Shown here: positions 36,615 to 43,849 of the stretch, piece by piece
How the letters are laid out: every line of letters begins with the position of its first letter
How positions within the stretch are numbered: the stretch's first letter is position 1
Assembly: GCA_013388735.1 (NCBI GenBank)
Contig: JACAES010000045.1
Location: 1 to 43,849, forward strand
Reading direction: 5' to 3'
DNA length: 43,849 nt
Origin: Chloroflexota bacterium
Lineage (GTDB): Bacteria > Chloroflexota > Anaerolineae > Aggregatilineales > Phototrophicaceae
The notes under the pieces: model-generated
What the model was told of the DNA's origin: nothing
The model's database searches: none
Seen by the model: the letters and a program-made list of their open reading frames with translations, nothing else
Position numbers and translations under genes: made by a program

Positions 36615-37337
36615 CTACGGGCAGATTTCCGTCACCACTTCGACGCCGTTCAGCATCATGTGATACAGAAAGACCAGGTGCAGGAATTCGGCGTCGTGCG
36701 GCACGATGCCCAGTTCGGCGGCGCGCTGCACCGGCATATCATAAGTATCGGCGGTGTTCACCGGCAGGATGATACGAATACCCTTACGCTGGTTCTGGTT
36801 GGCCGATAACCGCATGTGCATCGCCAGTTGGTAGGTGCACAGGTCGGTGCAGTCCCCGACGATAATCCAGGTGGTGATGTGCGGACGCGCCTGAACCCAG
36901 GCGTCAAAACCCGGCGCCAGGCCGCTGTTGATCGAATTTTTGGGGATAATCGTGAGCCGGTCAAAAAACGGCAGGGCTTTAAACGCTTCAACCGTTTCGG
37001 ACTCGACCGTGCCGCGCACGCAATGAACACCATACTGGGCGAACTCAACCGCATCTTCAGGGTGTGTGTCCTGGGGCAAGGCGATGTCCCGCACGCCCTG
37101 TTCCCACGCCAGTTGGAACAAGCGCGTGATCGGTTGGACGATCGCATTCACACGCGGCGAAGCCAGCGGCCCAACCGTACAGAAGCCGTTGATGACATCT
37201 ACCGAGATGATGCCGACTGTATGCGGGTCCGGCTGCGTGAGCGTGGATAGCGACATCTCTCGTAGGCCGGCTTTCCAGTCCAGCATCCACTGGATGAACG
37301 GTTTGCTCCGGTCTATAAAATTCTGAGTCGTGTCCAT
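36615..37337 (-). CDS. Isochorismatase-family hydrolase, nicotinamidase-like
   Basis: A 240-residue cysteine hydrolase. The triad residues fit: ISVDVINGFCTVG (Asp47), IIPKNSINSGLAPG (Lys133) and VGDCTDLCTYQLAMHMR (Cys167). PQDTHPEDAVEFAQYGVHCV with Asp90, His92 and His105 corresponds to the metal-binding DxHP...HC region of nicotinamidases, followed by RGTVESE. It therefore probably converts nicotinamide to nicotinate, feeding pncB, which lies 1.3 kb away on the other strand. GGAGG lies 7 bases upstream. A longer N-terminus (about 35 residues) than usual may be an extra helix. Isochorismatase or another ureidase-type activity remains possible. Confidence 0.8.
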   Translation of the reverse strand: MDTTQNFIDRSKPFIQWMLDWKAGLREMSLSTLTQPDPHTVGIISVDVINGFCTVGPLASPRVNAIVQPITRLFQLAWEQGVRDIALPQDTHPEDAVEFAQYGVHCVRGTVESETVEAFKALPFFDRLTIIPKNSINSGLAPGFDAWVQARPHITTWIIVGDCTDLCTYQLAMHMRLSANQNQRKGIRIILPVNTADTYDMPVQRAAELGIVPHDAEFLHLVFLYHMMLNGVEVVTEICP

Positions 37338-37367
37338 CGGACAGCCTCCAATTTAACTACAGAACGC

Positions 37368-37393
37368 AAAGGCGGAGCATATGCCCCGCCTTT
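37368..37393 (-). terminator. Intrinsic terminator after the DsbA-like gene
   Basis: On the minus strand AAAGGCGG and CCGCCTTT form the outer stem, with an A-C mismatch and an inner GCAT-ATGC stem. It lies 18 bases after the DsbA-like stop. The terminal TTT followed by GCGTT gives a modest U-run. It also lies upstream of the nicotinamidase-like start. Confidence 0.6.
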
Positions 37394-37410
37394 TGTTTCA
37401 TCCCGCGATA

Positions 37411-38127
37411 TTACGAGTAGGCTTCAACCACGGCGATCAGCACTTCGTAGGGGACGCCGCCGCGATCCCACTTCTGGCCGCCGATCTCAATCCAGCCCAG
37501 GTCGCCGTCGTTGGCGCGGATTAACACGGCGGGTGTGCCGCTGACGCCTTCCTGCTGACCGAGCGCGATGTCGGTATCTACCTGGGTCTGCGACTGCGCG
37601 CAGGCCAGCGCCTGGTTGTAATCCAGCCCTAATTCCTGCGCGACCGCCCGGCCTGAATTTCCGTCATAACGTCCGATGGCAGCCATCTGATAGAAGCGAT
37701 CTTTGGCTTCCCAGAAAGCGCCGTCGCGCTGATCGTTCAGGCAGACGGCGATCCGCCCCATGAAGTAGGTCAGCTCGCCGCCGGCGGTGGGGAACGTCCG
37801 GTATTCGAATCTGGCTTTGCCGGTTTTGACATAATCATCTACAAACCGTTCGACGGTTTGCAGGTAATCAATACAATGCGAGCAAGCGTAATCCGCGAAC
37901 TCGACGATAGTCACCGGTGCGTCCGGGTTACCCATCACAAAACCGCCGTCGGACAGCCGCGACAGGGGGATGCCTTCATAGCTGCTGGTGCTAACGGTCG
38001 CTGCGTTATTCGCCAGCAGGATGGCGGCCCCGGCAGCGATGACCGCAACGCCGATAATCACGGCGATGAGGAGCGTATTTCGGGAGGCCGTATTTGGGGC
38101 TGCATCTGACTGAATCGGGGTTTCCAT
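37411..38127 (-). CDS. DsbA-like thiol-disulfide oxidoreductase, membrane-anchored
   Basis: A 238-residue protein with an N-terminal membrane anchor (about 18-40), then a DsbA-type thioredoxin fold: APVTIVEFADYACSHCIDYL with the CSHC active site (82-85), and EGVSGTPAVLIRANDGDLGW with the cis-proline. It forms or reshuffles disulfides in exported proteins. The ATG at 38127 has no Shine-Dalgarno-like sequence, and the gene is likely transcribed alone because a terminator follows and the pdp gene is divergent. A BdbD-type role is the closest analogy; the partner membrane oxidase is not in the window. A second extracytoplasmic thioredoxin-like protein lies at 1450-1932. Confidence 0.88.
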   Translation of the reverse strand: METPIQSDAAPNTASRNTLLIAVIIGVAVIAAGAAILLANNAATVSTSSYEGIPLSRLSDGGFVMGNPDAPVTIVEFADYACSHCIDYLQTVERFVDDYVKTGKARFEYRTFPTAGGELTYFMGRIAVCLNDQRDGAFWEAKDRFYQMAAIGRYDGNSGRAVAQELGLDYNQALACAQSQTQVDTDIALGQQEGVSGTPAVLIRANDGDLGWIEIGGQKWDRGGVPYEVLIAVVEAYS

Positions 38128-38310
38128 GATGGTTTACCACTAATCGCCGTAAACAGAAAGTAGAATTAAATTCTGATTCTTACGCAAGTTAGCCGGGTAA
38201 TCAAGTGAGCGTTATATTAGAGGCGGGGTGAGCGTGGCTGAAGCGGCCTGTGGGTGGCGCGTTTTTGCAGATGATCGCCCCGCTGTGGAGCGGCTTGAGG
38301 AGAGAAAGTA
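38128..38310. other. Divergent intergenic region, DsbA-like gene and pdp
   Basis: This 183-base gap holds a candidate -10 (TATATT, plus strand, 38213-38218) for the nucleoside phosphorylase with only a weak -35. A GGAGAG site is immediately before the pdp start. Nothing else was recognised. Confidence 0.4.
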
Positions 38311-39645
38311 ATGCGCGCTGTAGACATCATCGCCAGGAAACGCGACGGACAGGTTTTGAGCGCCGACGAAATCGCTTGGTTTGTGCAGGGGTATACGCGC
38401 GGCGACGTGCCGGATTACCAGGCTGCCGCTTTCTTGATGGCGGTTTTCGTCCGGGGCATGTCGCGCCAGGAAACCGTCAACCTGACGCTGGCGATGGCGC
38501 GCTCCGGCGACGTGCTGGATTTGTCGGACATCGCCGATTATGCGGTGGACAAACATTCGTCCGGCGGCGTGGGCGATAAAACGACGCTGGTGGTGCTGCC
38601 GTTGGTGGCGGCCTGCGGCGTGCCGGTCGCCAAGATGAGCGGGCGCGGCCTGGGTTTTTCCGGCGGCACGCTGGACAAACTGGAAAGCATCGCCGGGTAC
38701 AACGTCCAGCTTTCCAACGAACAGTTCCGTCAACTGGCGCAGCAGAACGGTATCGTGCTGGCCGGGCAGTCCTATGACCTGGCCCCGGCAGACGGCAAGC
38801 TGTACGCGCTGCGCGATGCGACCGCCACCGTGCCAAGTCTGCCGCTGATCGCCAGCAGCATCATGAGCAAAAAGATCGCCGCCGGGGCAAACGGTATCGT
38901 GCTGGATGTTAAGATGGGGCGGGGGGCTTTTATGACCAACCTGGACGACGCGCGCGCGCTGGCGCAGATCATGGTGGACATCGGCGTGGATGCCGGGCGG
39001 GACATGATCGCCGTGATTTCCGATATGAACCAGCCGCTTGGCTGCGCGGTCGGCAATGCGCTGGAAGTGGTCGAGGCGATTGAAACGCTGTCTGGTGGCG
39101 GCCCGGCGGATTTCCGTCAACACTGTCTGGAAGTGGCCGGGTACATGCTGCGCCTGTACGGGCGCGGGCGGCGCTGGACGGATGTTGCCGAAACGCGCGC
39201 TGACCTGGAAGCATGCCTGCACCGGGGCGAAGCCCTGGCGAAATTCCGGCTGATGGTCGAGGCGCAGGGCGGCGATACGCGCATAGTGGACGACCCATCG
39301 CTGCTGCCGGCGGCGCGGCTGGTCGAGATGTTCGCCGCTCCGCAGGCGGGGTTCATTGCCCAGGCCGCCGCCGACCAGATCGGCATCGCGTCGTTTGAAC
39401 TGGGCGCGGGGCGCGAGAAAAAAGGCGACCCGGTTGATCTGGCGGTCGGCCTGAAAATTCACGCGAAAGTGGGCGACCGGGTGGAACGCGGCGCACCACT
39501 GGCGACGATTTACGCCAACGACGAAAACCGTCTGGCGGCCTGCCGCGCGCGCCTGGAAACAGCCTTCGCCTTCAGCGACAGCCCGGTGAAACCGCTGCCG
39601 CTGTTTTACGATAGACTCTACGGCGCGGCTTCGACGGGCGTTTGA
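38311..39645 (+). CDS. pdp: Pyrimidine-nucleoside phosphorylase
   Basis: A 444-residue enzyme of the thymidine/pyrimidine phosphorylase family. The diagnostic phosphate-binding motif KHSSGGVGDKTTL starts at residue 81, followed by KMSGRGLGFSGGTLDKLES, IASSIMSKKIAAGANGIVLD and KMGRGAFMTNLDDARALAQ. It splits thymidine, uridine or deoxyuridine with phosphate. The length and the C-terminal biotinyl-like sub-domain are normal. GGAGAG precedes the ATG. Its last 28 bases overlap the end of the lipoprotein gene on the other strand. Thymidine phosphorylase (deoA) is the close alternative; the family is hard to split by eye. Confidence 0.93.
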   Translation: MRAVDIIARKRDGQVLSADEIAWFVQGYTRGDVPDYQAAAFLMAVFVRGMSRQETVNLTLAMARSGDVLDLSDIADYAVDKHSSGGVGDKTTLVVLPLVAACGVPVAKMSGRGLGFSGGTLDKLESIAGYNVQLSNEQFRQLAQQNGIVLAGQSYDLAPADGKLYALRDATATVPSLPLIASSIMSKKIAAGANGIVLDVKMGRGAFMTNLDDARALAQIMVDIGVDAGRDMIAVISDMNQPLGCAVGNALEVVEAIETLSGGGPADFRQHCLEVAGYMLRLYGRGRRWTDVAETRADLEACLHRGEALAKFRLMVEAQGGDTRIVDDPSLLPAARLVEMFAAPQAGFIAQAAADQIGIASFELGAGREKKGDPVDLAVGLKIHAKVGDRVERGAPLATIYANDENRLAACRARLETAFAFSDSPVKPLPLFYDRLYGAASTGV

Positions 39646-40529
39646 GACGCGGGGATGAGGCACATTTCCTGGCCGCGCCCCAAACAGGTTTCATCATAAA
39701 CGAAATCATGCAGGGGCGCATCCTGCCACCAGCCGCCCTGGAAACGAATCAGGCCGTTGTAGCCGTCGTAATGGGTATCGGCCAGCGCCGCCGTCAGGTT
39801 TGCCTCCGGGCTTCGCACAGCCATAAGCGCCAGGCCAAAAGCGTCGTAGGTCAGCGTCGCCAGCGGCCCGGGCTGCGGCACGAACAGGCCGGTTTGCCGG
39901 TAACGTTCGATAAAAGCGGCGTCCGGCAGGCTGCCGCTGGACACAACCTTCAGCCTATCCAATGACGAACGCAGACGCGCGAACTGTTGCAGCGCGAAAA
40001 CGTCCCCGCCCACCAGCGGCGCTTCAAGCCGGGCAGCTTCGGTTACTTCGACGCGCGTTTCAGCCGTGAGCGTTCCGGCCAGCGAGGGACTCGCCAGGAC
40101 AAAAACGCCGGGGGTTTCCGGCTGCGCGCCCCAGCTGCCGGCGATGAGCATGGGTTTGTCGCCCAACGCGCGCTGCGTTTCCGGCGCGGTGGCGGCATAA
40201 CCCAGGGCGACAACCACCTTCACCAGCGGATCGCCGGCCAGGGCGCGGGCGCGGTCTACCGCGCTGGCGACGCTGCCGCCGTCGTCAATCGCCAGCAGTT
40301 CAACCGATGTGCCGCCCGAATCCAGCGCCGCCAGCCGCGCGGCGTGCAGGGCCTGATAGCCAACTTCCCGATAGCGCCCCTCGAACGGCGCCAGCAGCGC
40401 CACCCGGCTGATGCTGGCCGGCCTCGCGCCGCAGGCAGCCAGAAGCAGCAGGATGCCGCACACGCCAATCCATAGCCACCTTTTGCCGGTAACTGACGAC
40501 TGAAAACTGGAGACTTGTTTAGCATCCAT
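39618..40529 (-). CDS. Periplasmic-binding-protein-like lipoprotein (type 1)
   Basis: A 303-residue lipoprotein with a lipobox LLLLAAC (Cys33). The N-terminal domain begins ISRVALLAPFEGRYREVGYQ, followed by a fold with VKVVVALGYAATAPETQRAL and PMLIAGSWGAQPETPGVFVL, typical of type 1 periplasmic binding proteins and of the LpoA/branched-chain receptor group. The C-terminal half (TLTYDAFGLALMAVRSPEAN) fits too. No ABC permease or ATPase is adjacent. The gene overlaps mltG by 11 bases, so it may regulate or sense cell-wall growth as LpoA does, but that is only a suggestion. It converges on pdp with a 28-base overlap. Confidence 0.75.
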   Translation of the reverse strand: MDAKQVSSFQSSVTGKRWLWIGVCGILLLLAACGARPASISRVALLAPFEGRYREVGYQALHAARLAALDSGGTSVELLAIDDGGSVASAVDRARALAGDPLVKVVVALGYAATAPETQRALGDKPMLIAGSWGAQPETPGVFVLASPSLAGTLTAETRVEVTEAARLEAPLVGGDVFALQQFARLRSSLDRLKVVSSGSLPDAAFIERYRQTGLFVPQPGPLATLTYDAFGLALMAVRSPEANLTAALADTHYDGYNGLIRFQGGWWQDAPLHDFVYDETCLGRGQEMCLIPASQTPVEAAP

Positions 40530-41619
40530 TCGCCAGATGTTCCTGGAAGGTGCGGGCGAAATCGTGGTATCCGTCGCTGCGGCAGTCGGCGCGGAAGTAG
40601 TAATAATCGGATGTGGCCGGGTAAACCACCGCCTGAATAGCCGTTATACCGGGGCTGGCAATCGGGCCGGGCGGCAGACCGTCGTTCAGGTAGGTGTTAT
40701 AGGGCGAAAATACGCCGCTGTAGTCGGCGGCGGTGATGCGCGGCCACCAGCTTCCCGGCGCGCCGAGCGGATACTGCACGGTCGGGTCGGCTTCCAGGCG
40801 CATACCCGCCACAAGGCGGTTGCGATAGACGCCGGCGATGAGGGGCTGCTCGTCAGCATGAATGGCCTCGCGTTCGACGATGGCCGCCAGCGTGACGATC
40901 TGGTACAGGTTAAAGCCTTGCGCGGTGGCGTCTACCGGAATTTGCGGGCCGACGCGCTCCATGAAGGTTTCGGTCAGGAAGTCACGCAGCCAGCCGGGCG
41001 TGACCTCCGCCGGAAGCTGGTAAGTGTCCGGGTACAAAAAACCTTCGAGCGAACTGCCCGGCGGCAGGCCGACCTGCTGAGCGAACACCGGGTCAACGGC
41101 TGCTCCCGGCCCGACCGCTGCCAGAAAATCCGCGCCGCTGAACGGAAAATACGGGCTATCGTCAATCGCGGCGGCGATTTCTTCCATCCGCCAGCCTTCC
41201 AGGATACGGAAGGCGAACTGGGTACTGCGCGCGTCGGTCAGCGCGGCAGCGATGTCCGGGATGGTGAGCGCCCGGCTGAGGAAGTACGTCCCGGCCTGAA
41301 GCTGGCGATCAAAATCGTACAGCCGCACGTAGTCCACGAATAAACCGGCGTCGGCGATAAGTCCCTGGTCAACCAGGCTGCGAGCGATAACCGGCGGTGT
41401 ATCGCCGGGATTGACGGTAAAACGCACCGGCGTGGTGTCGCTGCTGATGGCGCGGCTCAGTTCGTCCTGCCGTGATGACAGCGACAGCCGGATGAAGGCC
41501 TTCTGCACGAAGTCTACCGGCTGGCCGCCGGAGAAGACGAACAGCGCGCCCATCCCGATCACGCCAATCAGGCCGAGGGCCAGAACAAACAGGGCGATTG
41601 ATCGCAGAAAACGTGCCAC
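40519..41619 (-). CDS. mltG: Endolytic transglycosylase MltG
   Basis: A 366-residue YceG-like protein with one N-terminal membrane anchor (about 5-30). Signatures are LEGFLYPDTYQLP, TLAAIVEREAIHADEQPLIA with the catalytic Glu at about 249, GMRLEADPTVQYPLG, and FSPYNTYLNDGLPPGPIASP. It cuts nascent peptidoglycan glycan strands near the membrane. GTG at 41619 is chosen because AAGGAG lies 10 bases before it. It lies 48 bases after ruvX, matching the alaS-ruvX-mltG order known from Firmicutes, and is followed by the receptor-like lipoprotein. Confidence 0.93.
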   Translation of the reverse strand: MARFLRSIALFVLALGLIGVIGMGALFVFSGGQPVDFVQKAFIRLSLSSRQDELSRAISSDTTPVRFTVNPGDTPPVIARSLVDQGLIADAGLFVDYVRLYDFDRQLQAGTYFLSRALTIPDIAAALTDARSTQFAFRILEGWRMEEIAAAIDDSPYFPFSGADFLAAVGPGAAVDPVFAQQVGLPPGSSLEGFLYPDTYQLPAEVTPGWLRDFLTETFMERVGPQIPVDATAQGFNLYQIVTLAAIVEREAIHADEQPLIAGVYRNRLVAGMRLEADPTVQYPLGAPGSWWPRITAADYSGVFSPYNTYLNDGLPPGPIASPGITAIQAVVYPATSDYYYFRADCRSDGYHDFARTFQEHLANGC

Positions 41620-41667
41620 GTATATATCGCTCCTTTACCCCCACAGCGCCCCGGTAAAAACAGGCAT

Positions 41668-42108
41668 TCATTCGACGGTGGGCGGCGCGGCCAGCCCATC
41701 GCGGACGGCATCCAGGTAACTTTGCAGCATCATGCGGGCGGCCAGGTCATCAATCGGGTCGCGTTGTTTGCGGCGCTGGCGGATGGCGATTTCCCGCGCT
41801 TCAACGGTGGTAAGCTGTTCGTCCCAGAAGATGACCGGCAGAGTTGTTGTCGGGCGGAACTTTTCGACCCACTGCCGCACGGCTTCGGTCTGGTTAAACC
41901 CGCCGGCCTCCGGCCAGTCGTTAACCGGCAGCCCGATCACGATAGCCGTGACCTGCTGCTCCTGGGCAGCGCGATTGATACGTTCGAAATCTTCCCGATT
42001 GGTTGCGCGATGGATGATCGCCAGTTCGCGCGCGACCAGCCCGGACGGATCACTGACCGCCAGGCCGATACGCTTGTGGCCGAAGTCTATGCCCAGCAGC
42101 CGCATCAT
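41668..42108 (-). CDS. ruvX: RuvX/YqgF-family Holliday-junction resolvase
   Basis: A 146-residue RNase H-fold protein: RLLGIDFGHKRIGLAVSDPS, VIGLPVNDWPEAGGFNQTEA, VIFWDEQLTTVEAREIAIRQ and DPIDDLAARMMLQSYLDAV carry the four conserved acidic residues of the YqgF family. It is required in some bacteria for ribosomal RNA processing (pre-16S) as well as being called a resolvase. The ATG overlaps the upstream stop as ATGA, so it is coupled to the baseplate-J-like gene. Confidence 0.93.
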   Translation of the reverse strand: MMRLLGIDFGHKRIGLAVSDPSGLVARELAIIHRATNREDFERINRAAQEQQVTAIVIGLPVNDWPEAGGFNQTEAVRQWVEKFRPTTTLPVIFWDEQLTTVEAREIAIRQRRKQRDPIDDLAARMMLQSYLDAVRDGLAAPPTVE

Positions 42109-43658
42109 GCCGGCGTTTCGATGATCTGGATGGTGATACGCATCGGCAGCAGCGGCATCTGCCCCAGCCAGTCCGGCGTCAGGGCAACAGACGGCAGTGT
42201 GCCTTCGGCCAGGTGGATTTCGTTCACCAGGAAGGCGGTCGCGTCATTGATGGTTCGCCCGGCCAGCCGGTCACGAAGCTGTTCCGCGTTGATCTGTTCG
42301 GTGACGACGCCGCTGCCGCGCATCGTGAACACAATCTGCCCGTTCTGTAAGTTCACGTCCGAAACTGCGCCGCGTTCGTAAGCGACTGTCTCTGGTTTAA
42401 TGAATTGGCCGACGGCGATCTGGTTGGACATCTGCGCGTAGACGATCTGCCGACCGAACTGTTCGTCCACCGCTACCGCTTCGACGACGGCGCGCATGGT
42501 CAGCGACAGCGTATCGGTCGTATCGCCGATCTGTGCGCTGAAGGTCGTCCAATCGCTGCGTTCTTCCGCGATATGCACCGTTTCCAGGATGATGAACTGG
42601 GTTTCATTCAGACGGGGCTGCATTTCCACGTAGGCCCGCGCCTGAAGCTGCTGCCGCAGAGTCGCCAGCAGGCGTTCCTGGTCGGCGGAGCTGACCACCC
42701 GGCGCGATTGGGTTGCACCGCCGGCGGTAGGGGCAATGTTCCGCACCGTCACGCGGCTGGACAGCGGGCCGACGACCGTATTAATCAGGCCGCTGTCCAC
42801 GTTGCCCGCTTCACCCTGCGAGGTCGGCAGGGCTTCAATCGGTACTTCGATCTGCAAACCCAGACCCGCCGCCAGTTCAACATCCTGCACGGTGCGGAAC
42901 TGAATGGGCGTCCCGGCGCTGGTGGTCACGGTCGTGCCTGCCGGGATGGCGATGGCCTCGTTGGTCTGGTTGACGAAAACCACCGAGCCGGTCGCCAGGG
43001 TATCGCCTAATTCCTGCTGGCCGGTGGTTTCAATCGTGCCGGTGTCTTCGATCTGCACGCTTAGGCGGGTGGCCGGGACAAAGCGGTTTTCGACATCCAC
43101 CGTCTGAATGTTCGTCCCGGCGGTGATTTCGGCTTCGATCTCAATCCGGCTCTGTGCGGGGGTGAAGGTGACGATGGCGCTGGGCAGGACGACGTAAGCC
43201 GCGCCGGCTAAAACCAGCAGAATGACCAGGATAATCGCCAGCCGGCCCAGAATCCGCCGCCGCCGGGAAGGCGTTTCGCCGCGCACCCGGCTGGCGACTT
43301 CCATCAACTCGTCGGGTTCTGGCTCGTCTTTTGGGCGCTGGAAGCGGGTGGTGAAGACCTTGGCGCGCCCGCGTTTCCAGCGGCTTCGTTCGCTGGAGCC
43401 GATGGTTTCAAAGGTGCTGATGTTGAGTTCTTCCGCATGATGGATAACCTGCGGATCGTGCGTGACCAGCGCCAGCCGGATAGCCCGGCGCATAGCCTCG
43501 CGCTGGATCAGCACCAGATCGAGCTTGCGGGTGAGTACCGTGCCTTCCTCCGGCCAGATGAGCAGCACACGCCTGCCGCGCAGGAACGACAGTCGGTCAC
43601 GGACGGATGCGGCATCCTCACCTGCTTCGAGTTGAATATATTCCGGTCGGTCTGCCAT
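42105..43658 (-). CDS. Membrane protein with a baseplate-J-like domain
   Basis: A 517-residue protein. The N-terminal 100 residues form a cytoplasmic alpha/beta region (GRRVLLIWPEEGTVLTRKLD then ALVTHDPQVIHHAEELNIST). A basic stretch and one membrane helix follow (about 139-160), and the rest lies outside the cell. The outer part includes GSVVFVNQTNEAIAIPAGTT then TVTTSAGTPIQFRTVQDVEL, which matches the baseplate J/gp47 pattern, and continues as beta-rich repeats. There are no phage genes nearby, so this is a chromosomal envelope protein of unknown role. Its start overlaps the alaS stop by one base and it is followed by ruvX. Related proteins are known by annotation in Chloroflexota and other phyla, without function. 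Confidence 0.7.
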   Translation of the reverse strand: MADRPEYIQLEAGEDAASVRDRLSFLRGRRVLLIWPEEGTVLTRKLDLVLIQREAMRRAIRLALVTHDPQVIHHAEELNISTFETIGSSERSRWKRGRAKVFTTRFQRPKDEPEPDELMEVASRVRGETPSRRRRILGRLAIILVILLVLAGAAYVVLPSAIVTFTPAQSRIEIEAEITAGTNIQTVDVENRFVPATRLSVQIEDTGTIETTGQQELGDTLATGSVVFVNQTNEAIAIPAGTTVTTSAGTPIQFRTVQDVELAAGLGLQIEVPIEALPTSQGEAGNVDSGLINTVVGPLSSRVTVRNIAPTAGGATQSRRVVSSADQERLLATLRQQLQARAYVEMQPRLNETQFIILETVHIAEERSDWTTFSAQIGDTTDTLSLTMRAVVEAVAVDEQFGRQIVYAQMSNQIAVGQFIKPETVAYERGAVSDVNLQNGQIVFTMRGSGVVTEQINAEQLRDRLAGRTINDATAFLVNEIHLAEGTLPSVALTPDWLGQMPLLPMRITIQIIETPA

Positions 43659-43849
43659 CAGCCTTTATAGTTGTTGATAATTAATTGACGCGCGGTGTCC
43701 AGCGCGGCGGGCAGTTTATCGGCATCCTTGCCGCCGGCCTGGGCCAGGTTCGGTCGTCCGCCGCCGCCGCCGCCGACCACCGCCGCGATTTCCTTGATGA
43801 GATTGCCGGCGTGAAGCCCTTTCCTGGTGAGATCATCGGTGACGGCGAC
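43658..43849 (-). CDS. alaS: Alanyl-tRNA synthetase, C-terminal fragment (cut by window edge)
   Basis: The minus strand encodes the last 63 residues of AlaRS. The C-Ala domain motif [19 protein letters not shown] then [20 protein letters not shown] is unmistakable. The position usually occupied by Lys in VGGKGGGRP is Gly here. The stop at 43658-43660 overlaps the next ATG as TGATG. The rest lies beyond the window; nothing shows a break. Confidence 0.93.
   Translation of the reverse strand, partial: VAVTDDLTRKGLHAGNLIKEIAAVVGGGGGGRPNLAQAGGKDADKLPAALDTARQLIINNYKG

Noticed and set aside
38212..39663. A long open frame (483 codons) on the minus strand opposite pdp
   Set aside because: It mirrors the pdp coding region, has no recognisable domain and a composition expected from GC-rich antisense codons. 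pdp itself is a clear enzyme.
42105..43658. Baseplate-J-like gene as part of a prophage
   Set aside because: It has a membrane helix and lies between alaS and ruvX with overlapping stops and starts. No phage structural or lysis genes are near.

Overview
This GC-rich window with very few gaps reads like the chromosome of a Chloroflexota bacterium, probably close to Anaerolineae. The basis is indirect: proline/threonine-rich linkers, large DUF4397 surface proteins, runs of GT-C and YfhO-type membrane proteins, a baseplate-J-like membrane protein beside alaS, and protein sequences of this flavour. No rRNA or tRNA is present to fix the taxonomy. Nearly all genes are on the minus strand. Plus-strand genes are a PHP hydrolase, a small secreted repeat protein, pncB with an ATPase, and a pyrimidine-nucleoside phosphorylase.

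Layout from low to high coordinates. (1) 1-5949, minus: a C39-like peptidase with TPRs, the lipid II flippase MurJ, an MBL hydrolase, a membrane-anchored thioredoxin-like protein, a compact iPGM-like metalloenzyme and a flavin reductase cut by the window edge. (2) 6244-6927, plus: PHP hydrolase. (3) 6934-11785, minus: fhaA, fhaB, mtnP, a SEDS protein (FtsW/RodA) and a PbpA-like protein, with gaps or overlaps of a few bases. The order resembles the actinobacterial fhaA-fhaB-pstP-rodA-pbpA locus, but pstP is replaced by mtnP and the PBP has lost all three active-site motifs. (4) 11908-14470: a parvulin lipid-side foldase, then rpsR, ssb and rpsF. (5) 14558-22726: a surface-polysaccharide operon (GT2, GT4, GT-C, YfhO-like, Wzy/ligase-like). 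(6) 22861-23547, plus: secreted two-repeat helical protein. (7) 23601-26403: rmd, gmd, tatD, giving GDP-D-rhamnose. (8) 26460-31355: two large DUF4397 proteins. (9) 31475-33811: adenosine-kinase-like pfkB enzyme and S-adenosylhomocysteine hydrolase. (10) 33944-38127: pncB, a divergent CpaF-like ATPase, a nicotinamidase-like hydrolase and a DsbA-like oxidoreductase. (11) 38311-43849: pyrimidine-nucleoside phosphorylase facing alaS, a baseplate-J-like membrane protein, ruvX, mltG and a receptor-like lipoprotein.

Themes. Cell-envelope growth dominates: MurJ, SEDS, PBP-like, FHA proteins, MltG and the polysaccharide operon. A second theme is salvage: MtnP, AhcY and an adenosine-kinase-like enzyme handle by-products of S-adenosylmethionine use, PncA-like and PncB serve NAD salvage, and a nucleoside phosphorylase serves pyrimidines. 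The strongest candidate for something undescribed is the FHA/SEDS cluster with a PBP that appears catalytically dead beside a SEDS protein that keeps its catalytic aspartate. No CRISPR array, insertion sequence, prophage or RNA gene was seen.
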